Shown here: one piece after another, positions 56,014 to 64,000 of the stretch
How the letters are laid out: every line of letters starts with the position of its first letter
Position numbering within the stretch: position 1 is the stretch's first letter
Assembly (NCBI RefSeq): GCF_001729765.1
Contig: NZ_CP017181.1
Location: 3,348,001 to 3,412,000 of the forward strand
Reading direction: 5' to 3'
Origin: Enterobacter kobei
GTDB lineage: Bacteria; Pseudomonadota; Gammaproteobacteria; Enterobacterales; Enterobacteriaceae
Length of the DNA: 64,000 nucleotides
Translations under genes and position numbers: made by a program
Notes under the pieces: model-generated
Seen by the model: the letters and a program-made list of their open reading frames with translations, nothing else
Database searches by the model: none
Told to the model about the DNA's origin: nothing

Positions 56014-56483
56014 TGAATCCACTGAAAGCCGGTGACATCGCACCGAAATTTAGCTTACCGGATCAAGACGGTGAGCAAGTAAATTTGACCGACTTCCAGG
56101 GACAGCGTGTTCTGGTCTATTTCTACCCGAAAGCCATGACCCCCGGCTGCACCGTACAGGCCTGCGGCTTACGCGATAACATGGACGACTTGAAAAAAGT
56201 CGGTGTGGAAGTGCTGGGTATCAGCACCGATAAACCAGAAAAGCTGTCACGATTTGCGGAAAAAGAGCTGCTGAACTTCACGCTCCTTTCCGACGAAGAC
56301 CACCAGGTTTGCGAGCAGTTTGGCGTCTGGGGTGAGAAAACGTTTATGGGTAAAACCTATGACGGCATTCACCGCATCAGCTTCCTGATTGACGCTGACG
56401 GTAAAGTTGAACATGTGTTTGACGACTTCAAAACCAGTAATCACCACGACGTGGTGTTGAACTGGCTGAAAGCAAACGCCTGA
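56013..56483 (+). CDS. bcp: Thiol peroxidase Bcp (PrxQ type)
   Basis: A 156-residue peroxiredoxin that reduces hydrogen peroxide and organic peroxides with thioredoxin or glutaredoxin. The peroxidatic Cys46 is in MTPGCTVQACG, with the resolving Cys51 five residues later, as in the alpha-2-helix PrxQ class. It is translationally coupled to gcvR by one base and ends at a hairpin terminator. The hyf operon that follows bcp in K-12 is absent, so perM is next. Confidence 0.96.
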   Translation: MNPLKAGDIAPKFSLPDQDGEQVNLTDFQGQRVLVYFYPKAMTPGCTVQACGLRDNMDDLKKVGVEVLGISTDKPEKLSRFAEKELLNFTLLSDEDHQVCEQFGVWGEKTFMGKTYDGIHRISFLIDADGKVEHVFDDFKTSNHHDVVLNWLKANA

Positions 56484-56491
56484 TCAACAGC

Positions 56492-56518
56492 AAAAAGGCA
56501 ACGTCAGTTGCCTTTTTT
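56492..56518 (+). terminator. bcp terminator
   Basis: AAAAAGGCAAC-GTCA-GTTGCCTTTTTT, a hairpin with a T tract nine bases after the bcp stop. Confidence 0.92.
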
Positions 56519-56528
56519 AATGTTTGCT

Positions 56529-56561
56529 CCCTCTCCCGTGGGAGAGGGTTGGGGTGAGGGC
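56529..56561. repeat. C-rich palindromic repeat, copy 3
   Basis: CCCTCTCCC-GT-GGGAGAGGG followed by TTGGGGTGAGGGC, the same family as copies at 29394 and 48779. It lies between convergent bcp and perM, after the bcp terminator. Confidence 0.78.
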
Positions 56562-56578
56562 ATCAGCCCGCACAAAAT

Positions 56579-57643
56579 CTACTTCTCTTCCACCGCCGGT
56601 ACATCCGGCCATGCGTGCACCACCGCTTTAATCAGCGTGGCCAGCGGAATCGCAAAGAACACGCCCCAGAACCCCCACAGCCCGCCGAAAATTACCACGG
56701 ATAAGATAATCACCAGCGGATGCAGGTTTACCGCTTCGGAGAACAGCACCGGTACCAGCAGGTTCCCGTCAAGCCCCTGAATAATCAGGTACACCGCGAA
56801 GCAGCTCCAGAACTCCGTCCCCAGACCAAACTGGAACAGCGCGACGCCCACCACCGGAATGGTGACCACAAACGCGCCGATGTACGGAATCAGGACCGAG
56901 AATCCCACCAGCACGGCCAGCAGCAGCGAGTAGTTGAGGCCGAAGATCACGAAACCAATCCAGGTTGCTACCCCCACCACCATCATCTCCAGCACCTTGC
57001 CGCGAATGTAGTTAGTGATCTGCTGGTTCATCTCTTCCCAGACCTGCCCCGCCAGCCCGCGGTTGCGCGGCAAAATACGCCGCACGGCGTTAAGCATCTG
57101 GTCTTTATCTTTGACCAGAAAGAAGACCATCAGCGGCACGAGCACGAGGTAAACGGCCAGAGTGAGCAGCCCCACCAGTGAGGCCAGCGAATATTTCACC
57201 ACCGAGTCGCCCATCGTCATGATGCGGGCACGCATGTTTTCCGCCATCGCGTCGATGATACCGGCGTCCATCAACGCGGGATAACGGCGCGGCAGGGTGG
57301 CGGCGAAATCAGAGAGCTTATTCAACATGCCGGGCATATCGCGGATCAGGTAGATCCCCTGCTGCCAGGCCACGGGCATCACCACGAAGGCCATCAACAG
57401 CAGAATGCCGACAAACAGCACCAGGACGATGCTTGCCGCCCAGCGACGAGAACAACCGATATGTTCCAGGCGCGCCGTTGGCCACTCCAGCAGATACGCC
57501 AGCACAATCGCCACCAGCAGAGGCGCGAGAAGGCCGCTGAAGAAGAACAGAATACCGAATCCGGCAACCAGAATAACCAACAAAGCAATGGCTTCCGGGT
57601 CACTGAACCGACGCCGGTACCACTGCATTAACATTTCGAGCAT
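56579..57643 (-). CDS. perM: PerM, AI-2E transporter family membrane protein
   Basis: A 354-residue inner-membrane protein of the AI-2E/PerM family. About eight membrane helices are grouped as two or three N-terminal ones, a large polar loop (about 95-150), then the conserved helices with PLMVFFLVKDKD, FSVLIPYIGAF and LHPLVIILSV. The role of the E. coli member is not settled; permease function is assumed from the family. It is divergent from bepA. Confidence 0.9.
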   Translation of the reverse strand: MLEMLMQWYRRRFSDPEAIALLVILVAGFGILFFFSGLLAPLLVAIVLAYLLEWPTARLEHIGCSRRWAASIVLVLFVGILLLMAFVVMPVAWQQGIYLIRDMPGMLNKLSDFAATLPRRYPALMDAGIIDAMAENMRARIMTMGDSVVKYSLASLVGLLTLAVYLVLVPLMVFFLVKDKDQMLNAVRRILPRNRGLAGQVWEEMNQQITNYIRGKVLEMMVVGVATWIGFVIFGLNYSLLLAVLVGFSVLIPYIGAFVVTIPVVGVALFQFGLGTEFWSCFAVYLIIQGLDGNLLVPVLFSEAVNLHPLVIILSVVIFGGLWGFWGVFFAIPLATLIKAVVHAWPDVPAVEEK

Positions 57644-57864
57644 ACAACCCTTCCCTGAATCGAATGGCGGGAGTGAGACGGTGAATTGTATCTAACTGTC
57701 ACAAAAAAGACTTTCGCTTTTTGTATCCCTGTCACAATCCGCAAAAGCCTGATGAATGGGATTTTCTTCATGCTGTAACACAGCTACACTCGCAGGGCAG
57801 CAGAGATGAACGATATGGCGGTTCATCGGTCAAATTAGCACATCCAACATACAGGACAGTGGTT

Positions 57865-59328
57865 ATGTTCAGGCAGTTGAGAAAAACACTGGTTGCAACA
57901 CTGATTGCCGCAGTGACGGTCGGTCAGGTGTTGCCCGCTTTCGCTGACTCGTCCGACTCATTGCCGGACATGGGCACCACAGCAGGAAGCACGCTCTCTA
58001 TCGGGCAAGAGATGCAAATGGGCGATTACTATGTTCGCCAGCTGCGCGGCAGCGCCCCGCTGATTAACGATCCTTTGCTGGTACAGTATATTAACGGGCT
58101 GGGGATGCGTCTGGTGGCGCACGCCGACTCGGTCAAAACGCCCTTCCATTTCTATTTAATCAATAACGACGAAATTAACGCCTTCGCCTTCTTTGGCGGG
58201 AACGTGGTGCTGCATTCGGCATTATTTCGCTACTCTGACAACGAAAGCCAGCTGGCTTCAGTGATGGCGCACGAAATTTCACACGTCACCCAGCGCCACC
58301 TGGCGCGTGCAATGGAAGACCAGAAGCGCAATGCCCCGCTCACCTGGGTGGGCGCGCTGGGTTCTATTCTGCTCGCAATGGCCAGCCCACAGGCGGGGAT
58401 GGCGGCACTGACCGGTACGCTGGCCGGAACGCGTCAGGGGATGATCAGCTTCACCCAGCAAAACGAACAGGAAGCGGACCGTATCGGCATTCAGGTTTTA
58501 CAGCGTTCGGGCTTTGACCCGCAGGCCATGCCGAGCTTCCTGGAAAAACTGCTCGATCAGGCACGTTACTCTTCCCGTCCCCCGGAAATTTTACTCACCC
58601 ACCCGTTACCGGAAAGCCGTTTGTCGGATGCACGTAACCGTGCCAACCAGATGCGCCCGGTCGTCGTGCAGTCGTCTCAGGACTTCTACATGGCGAAAGT
58701 GCGAACGCTCGGCATGTACAACTCCGGGCGTAACCAGCTTACCAGCGATCTGCTGGACACCCTGGCGAAAGGCAACGTGCGTGAAAAAAACGCCGCGCAG
58801 TATGGCCAGGCATTACAGGCGATGGAAGCCAGCAAATACGACGACGCGCGGAAAGCGCTGCAGCCCCTGCTGGCCGCAGATCCGAATAACCCATGGTATC
58901 TCGATCTCTCGACGGATATCGATCTGGGGCAGAAGAAAACCACCGATGCGATTAACCGCCTGAAAGGGGCGAAAGACATACGCACCAACCCGGTGCTACA
59001 GCTTAACCTGGCTAACGCTTATCTACAGGGCGGTCAGCCAGCGGAGGCTGTGACCATCCTGAACCGCTATACCTTTAACAATAAAGATGACCAGAACGGC
59101 TGGGAATTGCTCGCCCAGGCCCAGGGGCAACTGGGTAACCGCGATCAGGAACTGGCCGCGCGTGCTGAAGGCCTGGCACTGGCGGGTCGCCTCGATCAGG
59201 CGATTTCCTTGTTGAGCAGTGCCAGCTCGCAGGTCAAACTCGGCAGCCTGCAACAGGCCCGCTACGACGCGCGTATCGACCAGCTGCGTAGTCTGCAACA
59301 ACGCTTTAAGCCGTACGAGAAGATGTAA
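57865..59328 (+). CDS. bepA: Periplasmic chaperone and protease BepA
   Basis: A 487-residue periplasmic protein that promotes LptD assembly and degrades stalled outer-membrane proteins. A signal peptide (1-27, ending AFA) precedes an M48 metallopeptidase domain with HEISH (His136, Glu137, His140) and the third ligand in EQEADRIG (about 201). A TPR domain starts at about 310. Length equals E. coli BepA. The frame opens at 57721. The ATG at 57865 after ACAGGACAG gives the signal peptide. yfgD follows. Confidence 0.95.
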   Translation: MFRQLRKTLVATLIAAVTVGQVLPAFADSSDSLPDMGTTAGSTLSIGQEMQMGDYYVRQLRGSAPLINDPLLVQYINGLGMRLVAHADSVKTPFHFYLINNDEINAFAFFGGNVVLHSALFRYSDNESQLASVMAHEISHVTQRHLARAMEDQKRNAPLTWVGALGSILLAMASPQAGMAALTGTLAGTRQGMISFTQQNEQEADRIGIQVLQRSGFDPQAMPSFLEKLLDQARYSSRPPEILLTHPLPESRLSDARNRANQMRPVVVQSSQDFYMAKVRTLGMYNSGRNQLTSDLLDTLAKGNVREKNAAQYGQALQAMEASKYDDARKALQPLLAADPNNPWYLDLSTDIDLGQKKTTDAINRLKGAKDIRTNPVLQLNLANAYLQGGQPAEAVTILNRYTFNNKDDQNGWELLAQAQGQLGNRDQELAARAEGLALAGRLDQAISLLSSASSQVKLGSLQQARYDARIDQLRSLQQRFKPYEKM

Positions 59329-59341
59329 CCAAGGAGAAGTC

Positions 59342-59698
59342 ATGACAGACGCGGTAAAAATTTATCATAACCCTCGCTGCTCCAAGAGCCGCGACACGCT
59401 CAGCCTGCTGAAGTCTAACGGTATCGACCCTGACGTGGTGTTGTATCTCGACACACCGCCGGACGCGCAGACGCTTCGTCAGCTGCTGCACATGCTGGGA
59501 ATGGGCAGCGCGCGCGAACTGATGCGCCAGAAAGAGGATCTGTATAAGTCACTGAATCTGGACGACACGTACCTCAGCGAAGACCAGCTGATTCAGGCGA
59601 TGGTTGACAATCCAAAGCTGATTGAGCGACCGATTGTGGTGGCAAACGGTAAAGCACGCATCGGCCGTCCGCCGGAAGATGTCCTCGAGATCCTCTAG
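59342..59698 (+). CDS. yfgD: YfgD, ArsC-family thioredoxin-fold protein
   Basis: A 118-residue protein of the arsenate-reductase (glutaredoxin-type) family with the active-site-like Cys in YHNPRCSKSRDTL (about residue 13). LIERPIVVANGKARIGRPPE (about 94-113) carries the conserved Arg residues. Arsenate reduction is not proven for YfgD. The ATG at 59342 after AAGGAGAAGTC is clear; the frame opens further up inside bepA. It is 13 bases after bepA. Its TAG shares CTAG with the stop of the opposing transposase-like gene. Confidence 0.9.
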   Translation: MTDAVKIYHNPRCSKSRDTLSLLKSNGIDPDVVLYLDTPPDAQTLRQLLHMLGMGSARELMRQKEDLYKSLNLDDTYLSEDQLIQAMVDNPKLIERPIVVANGKARIGRPPEDVLEIL

Positions 59699-60519
59699 TC
59701 CTTACGCCGCAGCGCTTCCAGAAACGCCTGCGGCGTACTTTCTCCCAGTTTTTTCTGCGTTTTACCCCGGTTATAAAACTCGCATAGCGTGATAACGACC
59801 TCTCCAGCCGGTTCATCATTCACTCGCGGAATAATATCCCGGAGCGGTAGCGCCACCTGCAGCGCATTGTGCTTGTGTGGATGAGCGTTAACAACAACGT
59901 CTTGTGCAGGCAGCGTCGGTTCAAAACCGAAAGTCTCAACAGATTGTATATCAGCGGGGCAGGCCTCCAGCAGCGCGCGCGTCCAGGTAGTGAGCAACTG
60001 CGGTGAAAGACCCGCATAGAGCCGGGCATAACACCAGCCGCTCACCGGTTCGCGCGCCCAGAGCAGGTGTTGTTCCCCCCCATCATCCATATGCAGCGAC
60101 AAAGGCTGATGATACAGCAGCAGCGTATGCGGCCTGATGCCAGCTTTCAGCGCCTTTTTTCCCTGCAACGAAGCCCCTTTTTGTTTCGCGGGTGCCGGTT
60201 TGAGATAGCGACTCAGCGTTGCCCGTGAGACGGGGATGCCCAGGATGTCGTTAACTATCTGCAGCAATTCATCTAATGGCGCACCTGATATGTCGCGCAG
60301 AGCATTAACCAGTGCAACCTGCTCTTGTCTCAGCGCTTTGTGTATCACTTTTGGCGTAGTGTGGTTATCCGAAACCCGATCGCGGTTGCGCCAGCGCCTG
60401 ACGGTGGTGACCGAGATCCCCAACTCAACGGCCAGTTCCCGGTCGCTTTTATCAGACTGCTGAAGGTAGCGGCGGATGCGCGGCGTGGTGGTGGCATTGG
60501 CGTGCAGTTTGATTTCCAT
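59695..60519 (-). CDS. Degenerate IS481-like transposase, possibly domesticated
   Basis: An intact 274-residue frame behind a very strong ribosome site (AGGAGG). Residues 4-107 resemble the N-terminus of IS481-family transposases: LHANATTTPRIRRYLQQSDK, a helix-turn-helix at about 25-46 (DRELAVELGISVTTVRRWR), then a second helical part ending VSRATLSRYL. Residues 130-270 follow the integrase-core outline but without the active site. The first Asp remains (HMDD, 143-146). The usual TDNGSEF segment reads ETFGFEPT (195-202), and the NGMVERFN segment reads KHNALQVAL (216-224). The tail YNRGKTQKKLG (249-259) still mirrors YNHxRPHxALG. No terminal inverted repeats were found. It may now be a DNA-binding regulator of the divergent operon, which is inference. 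Confidence 0.72.
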   Translation of the reverse strand: MEIKLHANATTTPRIRRYLQQSDKSDRELAVELGISVTTVRRWRNRDRVSDNHTTPKVIHKALRQEQVALVNALRDISGAPLDELLQIVNDILGIPVSRATLSRYLKPAPAKQKGASLQGKKALKAGIRPHTLLLYHQPLSLHMDDGGEQHLLWAREPVSGWCYARLYAGLSPQLLTTWTRALLEACPADIQSVETFGFEPTLPAQDVVVNAHPHKHNALQVALPLRDIIPRVNDEPAGEVVITLCEFYNRGKTQKKLGESTPQAFLEALRRKD

Positions 60520-60573
60520 TCCAATCCTCCTGAAACCAATCTTATGAGATTTATATTATGCAAGCGATTGCTT

Positions 60574-60616
60574 TGTGACCGATTTCACCTTTCGCTCACC
60601 GCGCTTCACTGATAAT
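60574..60616 (+). promoter_or_regulatory. CRP site and promoter of the PTS-hydrolase operon
   Basis: TGTGACCGATTTCACC (60574-60589) matches the CRP core TGTGA-N6-TCACA at 9 of 10 bases. GATAAT at 60611-60616 fits a -10 box. A start seven bases downstream would put the CRP centre at -41.5, the class II activation position. It overlaps the poor -35, as expected for CRP dependence. Confidence 0.65.
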
Positions 60617-60665
60617 CCACAGACATAACATAAACAACACCCCTCAATCTTGTACGGAGTTCACA

Positions 60666-61985
60666 ATGAACAATGTTCTGGGATTTCTTGAAGCAAAACT
60701 GATGCCGCTGGCGGCGAAAACGGCCCAGCAGCGCCATCTCGGGGCCATTCGTGGTGCCTACGTTTCATTCATGCCATTTATCATCGTCGGCTCCATTCTG
60801 CTCGTCATCTCGTCGTTCCCGAATCAAACCTATCAGCAGTTTATGTCTCAGGCCTTTGGTGAGAGCTGGAGCGCGATTATCGAAATTCCGTTCAATGCGG
60901 TCTTCTCCACCATGTCGCTGTTTATCAGCTTCCTGGTCGCCTTCCGCCTTGCCGAACACTATGGCGAGGACCGTATCTCCTGCGGCATCCTGGCATTGGT
61001 CGCATTTTTAATCCTGACGCCGTTTATCAAAGTGGCGGAAAACGGCGGCATTACCGTCATACCGGTAGAGTGGATTGGCAGCAAGGGGCTGTTTGTGGCG
61101 ATGATTGGTTCGCTGCTGTGGACGGAACTGTTCTGCTGGCTGAAGCGCAAAAATCTGGTCATTAAAATGCCGGACGGCGTGCCGCCTGCGGTGCAGGAGT
61201 CCTTCGCGGCGCTTATCCCGGCCCTGCTGGTCATGATACTGGTGCTGGGTATCCGCATCATCTTCGAAAATACCCACTACAACACCATCCATCAGTTCAT
61301 TTACGAGGTGGTCGCCACGCCGGTACGCCACTACGGCACCTCTTACTTTGGCGCGCTGATGACCGTATTCAGCATCACCATTCTCTGGTCAGTGGGGATT
61401 AACTCCGGCTCGATGATCAACGGCATCATTCGTCCGCTGTGGATGGAAAACCAGACCGATAACATCGCCGCCATTCAGGCGGGCACGACGCCGCCGCACA
61501 TTATTACTGAACAGTTTTTTGACATGATCTGGATGGGGGGGGCGGGCGCCACGCTGTCGCTGGTGATTGCGATGCTGATTTTCGCCCGCAGTAAAAACAT
61601 GCGCGAAGTGGCGCGCCTCGGCGCTGGGGCGTCGGTGTTTAACATTAACGAGCCGATCCTGTTTGGCCTGCCGGTGATCATGAACCCGATCATGCTTATT
61701 CCGTTCAACCTGGTGCCGCTGGTGCTGGTTACCGTGCAGTATGCGGCGATGAAAATTGGCGCGGTCGCCGTCACCACCGGGGTGTTTATCCCCTGGACGC
61801 TGCCACCGGTCATCAGCGGTTTTATCATTACCGGGCACCTGAGCGGCAGCGTGATGCAGCTTATCAACCTGCTGATTGGCGCCATGTTGTACCTGCCTTT
61901 CATGCGTATCGTGGACAAACAGTACCGTGCTGCGGAGCTGAGCACGGTCACGCAAACTGACACCACCCTTGCAAAACAGGAGTAA
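60666..61985 (+). CDS. PTS EIIC permease, lactose/cellobiose family
   Basis: A 439-residue inner-membrane protein with about ten hydrophobic segments, the EIIC (sugar channel) subunit of the lactose/N,N'-diacetylchitobiose/cellobiose PTS family. MPDGVPPAVQESFAALIP (168-185) and the signature NEPILFGLPVIMNP (328-341) are typical. It has no fused EIIB or EIIA domain, and no separate EIIA or EIIB gene is visible in the window. It must borrow them or have them downstream. The sugar is unknown; family members carry beta-linked disaccharides or GlcNAc2. It starts after TACGGAG and is followed by the hydrolase after three bases. Confidence 0.88.
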   Translation: MNNVLGFLEAKLMPLAAKTAQQRHLGAIRGAYVSFMPFIIVGSILLVISSFPNQTYQQFMSQAFGESWSAIIEIPFNAVFSTMSLFISFLVAFRLAEHYGEDRISCGILALVAFLILTPFIKVAENGGITVIPVEWIGSKGLFVAMIGSLLWTELFCWLKRKNLVIKMPDGVPPAVQESFAALIPALLVMILVLGIRIIFENTHYNTIHQFIYEVVATPVRHYGTSYFGALMTVFSITILWSVGINSGSMINGIIRPLWMENQTDNIAAIQAGTTPPHIITEQFFDMIWMGGAGATLSLVIAMLIFARSKNMREVARLGAGASVFNINEPILFGLPVIMNPIMLIPFNLVPLVLVTVQYAAMKIGAVAVTTGVFIPWTLPPVISGFIITGHLSGSVMQLINLLIGAMLYLPFMRIVDKQYRAAELSTVTQTDTTLAKQE

Positions 61986-61988
61986 AGC

Positions 61989-62945
61989 ATGTGGGGAATT
62001 ATCGCAACCTGGCGAATGGCGCTTGAAGGCGTAACGGAATCTGCATCTGCCCTGGCGGCGGGAAAACCGGTCTCAGCAGCGGTGGTGGATGCCGTCGCTG
62101 CCGTGGAAGACTTCCCGCTGTATAAATCCGTCGGCTATGGCGGGCTGCCTACCGAAAACGGCGAAGTCGAGCTGGATGCGGCGTACATGGACGGCGACAC
62201 GCTGGCGTTCGGTGCCGTAGGAAATCTGGTGGATATCGCCAATCCGGTGCGCGTGGCGCACGCGCTGAGCCGCCAGCGCTACAACAGCCTGCTGGTCGGC
62301 CAGGGCGCACGTGAATGGGCACTGAGCCAGGGCTTTGCCGACAAAACCATGCTCACGGAGCGCGCCATGCAGCACTACCGCAAGCGCTGCCGCGAGACGC
62401 TGGATAAAGGCTTAAGCCCGTACGACGGACACGATACCGTCGGCATTATCGGTCTTGATAAGCAGGGTTCCATGAGCGTCGCCACCTCCACCAGCGGCCT
62501 GTTTATGAAAAAACGCGGCCGCATTGGGGATTCCCCCATTATCGGCTCCGGCTTTTACTGCGACAGCGAAACCGGTGCCGCTACCGCCACGGGCGTCGGT
62601 GAAGATCTGATGAAAGGCTGCACCAGCTACGAAATCGTTCGCCGGATGGCGCAAGGCATGTCGCCGCAGCAGGCCGCAGATTCAGTGGTGTTCGAGCTGG
62701 AAGATAAGCTGATGTCGCGCTTTGGTCGCGCGGGCGATCTCTCCGTGGTGTGCATGAATAACAAGGGCGAGTTCGGCGCCGCGACGAATATCAAAACCTT
62801 TTCGTTTGTTGTGGCGACGGCTCGACAGCCTCTCACCGTTTATCGCACAGAGCGTCTGCGGGAAAAAACGCATTATCACGCGGTAGACGATGAATGGATG
62901 CAGGCCTATGCCGCGCGGATCCGCGCCCCGATTGAGGAGTCATGA
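61989..62945 (+). CDS. Glycosylasparaginase-type Ntn hydrolase
   Basis: A 318-residue member of the asparaginase 2/N4-(beta-N-acetylglucosaminyl)-L-asparaginase family. These are made as precursors that self-cleave before a Thr, which becomes the nucleophile. The motif GHDTVGIIG places it at Thr150. TSTSG (166-170) and RIGDSPIIGSG (178-188) are substrate-site parts, and ATGVGEDLM is the oxyanion region. The set resembles glycosylasparaginase more than plant-type isoaspartyl peptidases. No signal peptide, so cytoplasmic, unlike the lysosomal and some secreted bacterial homologues. It lies between the PTS permease and a peptidase, overlapping the latter by four bases. True substrate unproven. 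Confidence 0.85.
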   Translation: MWGIIATWRMALEGVTESASALAAGKPVSAAVVDAVAAVEDFPLYKSVGYGGLPTENGEVELDAAYMDGDTLAFGAVGNLVDIANPVRVAHALSRQRYNSLLVGQGAREWALSQGFADKTMLTERAMQHYRKRCRETLDKGLSPYDGHDTVGIIGLDKQGSMSVATSTSGLFMKKRGRIGDSPIIGSGFYCDSETGAATATGVGEDLMKGCTSYEIVRRMAQGMSPQQAADSVVFELEDKLMSRFGRAGDLSVVCMNNKGEFGAATNIKTFSFVVATARQPLTVYRTERLREKTHYHAVDDEWMQAYAARIRAPIEES

Positions 62946-64000
62946 TGATTACATATCAACTCATTACCGCACTTTCCGACGCAAAGCCGCAAAGCCATTT
63001 TATCGCCCGCACCGCCTGTGCGCATTTGCCGCAAACTGCGCTTATCGCGGAAATGCGCGAGTCCAGCGGCATCGCTGACGCCCGCTTTGGCTGCGCCCCT
63101 TTTGCCCGGAACACGCTGCTCCCCGATGCGCTCTGGCACGATAGCCTGACAGAAGGATTGCTTACGGCGCTGCGCCCGCTGCTGGCCTCACCCGTGAGTC
63201 CCGATGTGATGCTGGACGTGACAAATATCGACGACGTCGTGCTGGCGCAAGTGCTGCGTTTTCTCTTTAATCAGGCGCACCGGCTAAGCGATTTGCAGCT
63301 AAAGAAAACCGACGATGACGTCCGTATTGCGCATATCACCGCCCTCTGCCTGCCGGAACAACAGGCGGAGCTGGAGGGTGTTTTCCGCCAGCAGCAGGCT
63401 ATCGCGCACGGCATGGTCGCGGCACGACGTCTGGCGGATATCCCCTCTGACCGGTGTACGCCGCAGTTTGTGGTAGAAGAGGCACTAAAGCTCTGCGCCC
63501 TCTTCCCCGCCCTGCGCTGCGAAGTGCTCAACGAAAAAGAGATTGTTGAGCACGGCCTGGGTCTACTGCACGCCGTGGGCAAAGGGGCGAGCTGCCCGCC
63601 ACGTCTGCTGGCGATGCATTATGATGGCACTCACGACGGCCCGGTGCGCTGCTATGTGGGAAAAGGCATCACCTTTGATACCGGCGGTCTGTGGCTGAAA
63701 GAAGGTGCGGGCATGTACACCATGAAATATGACATGTGTGGGGCGGCTAACGTGCTGGGGCTGATGCTCACCGTGGCAGAGCTGGGATTGCCCGTACGCA
63801 TCATGGGCGTGCTGGCACTGGCAGAAAATGCCATCGGCCCCAATGCCATGCAGCCCGGCACGGTGGCAACAGCCTGCAACGGCACCACGGTTGAAATCAA
63901 CAATACCGATGCTGAAGGTCGACTGGTGCTGGCGGATGCTATCGCCTGGGCCAGCCAGCGGCATCCGCAGGCGCGCTATATTATTGATATGGCGACCTTA
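62942..64000 (+). CDS. M17 leucyl aminopeptidase family protein (cut by window end)
   Basis: The frame is open from an ATG at 62942, in an ATGA overlap with the upstream stop, to the window edge: 353 codons. A variable N-terminal domain (1-150) is followed by the M17 catalytic domain. Metal and catalytic residues are all present: Lys241 and Asp246 in GKGITFDTGG, Lys253, Asp264 in MKYDMCGAA, and Asp323, Glu325 and Arg327 in NTDAEGRL. It is therefore likely an active two-metal aminopeptidase. It is neither PepA nor PepB by context. A second ATG (62945) is the alternative start. Co-transcription suggests it processes the peptide or amino-acid part of the operon's substrate. Confidence 0.88.
   Translation, partial: MMITYQLITALSDAKPQSHFIARTACAHLPQTALIAEMRESSGIADARFGCAPFARNTLLPDALWHDSLTEGLLTALRPLLASPVSPDVMLDVTNIDDVVLAQVLRFLFNQAHRLSDLQLKKTDDDVRIAHITALCLPEQQAELEGVFRQQQAIAHGMVAARRLADIPSDRCTPQFVVEEALKLCALFPALRCEVLNEKEIVEHGLGLLHAVGKGASCPPRLLAMHYDGTHDGPVRCYVGKGITFDTGGLWLKEGAGMYTMKYDMCGAANVLGLMLTVAELGLPVRIMGVLALAENAIGPNAMQPGTVATACNGTTVEINNTDAEGRLVLADAIAWASQRHPQARYIIDMATL

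Noticed and set aside
59695-60519. Interpreting the transposase-like gene as an active insertion sequence
   Set aside because: No terminal inverted repeats or target duplication were found. The gene is shorter than typical IS481 transposases and key acidic residues seem lost.

Overview
The window is ordinary, gene-dense chromosome of a gammaproteobacterium of the family Enterobacteriaceae, most likely Enterobacter or a near relative such as Lelliottia or Leclercia. Almost every protein reads as a close relative of an Escherichia coli K-12 protein, and the order follows the K-12 segment from mntH to yfgD. It lacks several blocks that K-12 carries there: ucpA-murRQP-yfeW between cysP and yfeX, eut between hemF and maeB, aegA between nudK and narQ, and hyf between bcp and perM. 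These comparisons are from memory; no alignment was run.

Layout. 1-3.7 kb: the tail of an aldo/keto reductase, ypeC, the manganese importer mntH with MntR and Fur operators, and the nucleoside importer nupC. 3.7-9.6 kb: c-di-GMP phosphodiesterase pdeA, two tRNA-Ala genes, the yfeC/yfeD regulator pair, gltX, three tRNA-Val genes and one tRNA-Lys gene, followed by a partial duplicate of the tRNA-Lys 3' end. 9.6-15.5 kb: the xapAB-xapR xanthosine module, a FlxA-like gene behind a flagellar sigma-28 promoter, and the divergent yfeR/yfeH pair with ypeB. 15.5-23.6 kb: ligA, zipA, cysZ, cysK and the ptsH-ptsI-crr phosphotransferase core. 23.6-29.4 kb: pdxK, cysM and the sulfate/thiosulfate ABC importer cysPTWA. 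With cysZ and cysK this gives sulfate entry and both final cysteine synthases.

29.4-47 kb: yfeX, the sigma-E lipoprotein yfeY, yfeZ, ypeA, amiA-hemF, maeB, talA-tktB, ypfG, nudK, the nitrate sensor narQ, the efflux pump acrD and the 19-residue ypfM. 47-59.7 kb: yffB, dapE, ypfN, ypfH, tmcA, ypfJ, purC under a PurR operator, bamC, dapA, gcvR-bcp, perM, bepA and yfgD.

The last 4.3 kb differ from K-12, where hda would be expected. A gene that looks like a catalytically dead IS481-type transposase faces a CRP-controlled operon. That operon encodes an orphan lactose/cellobiose-family PTS permease, a cytoplasmic glycosylasparaginase-type hydrolase and an M17 aminopeptidase cut by the window edge. 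This is the best candidate here for an undescribed system, possibly for using glycosylated asparagine or glycopeptides. No CRISPR array, complete insertion sequence or prophage was seen. Repeats are limited to REP elements and three copies of a C-rich palindromic repeat.
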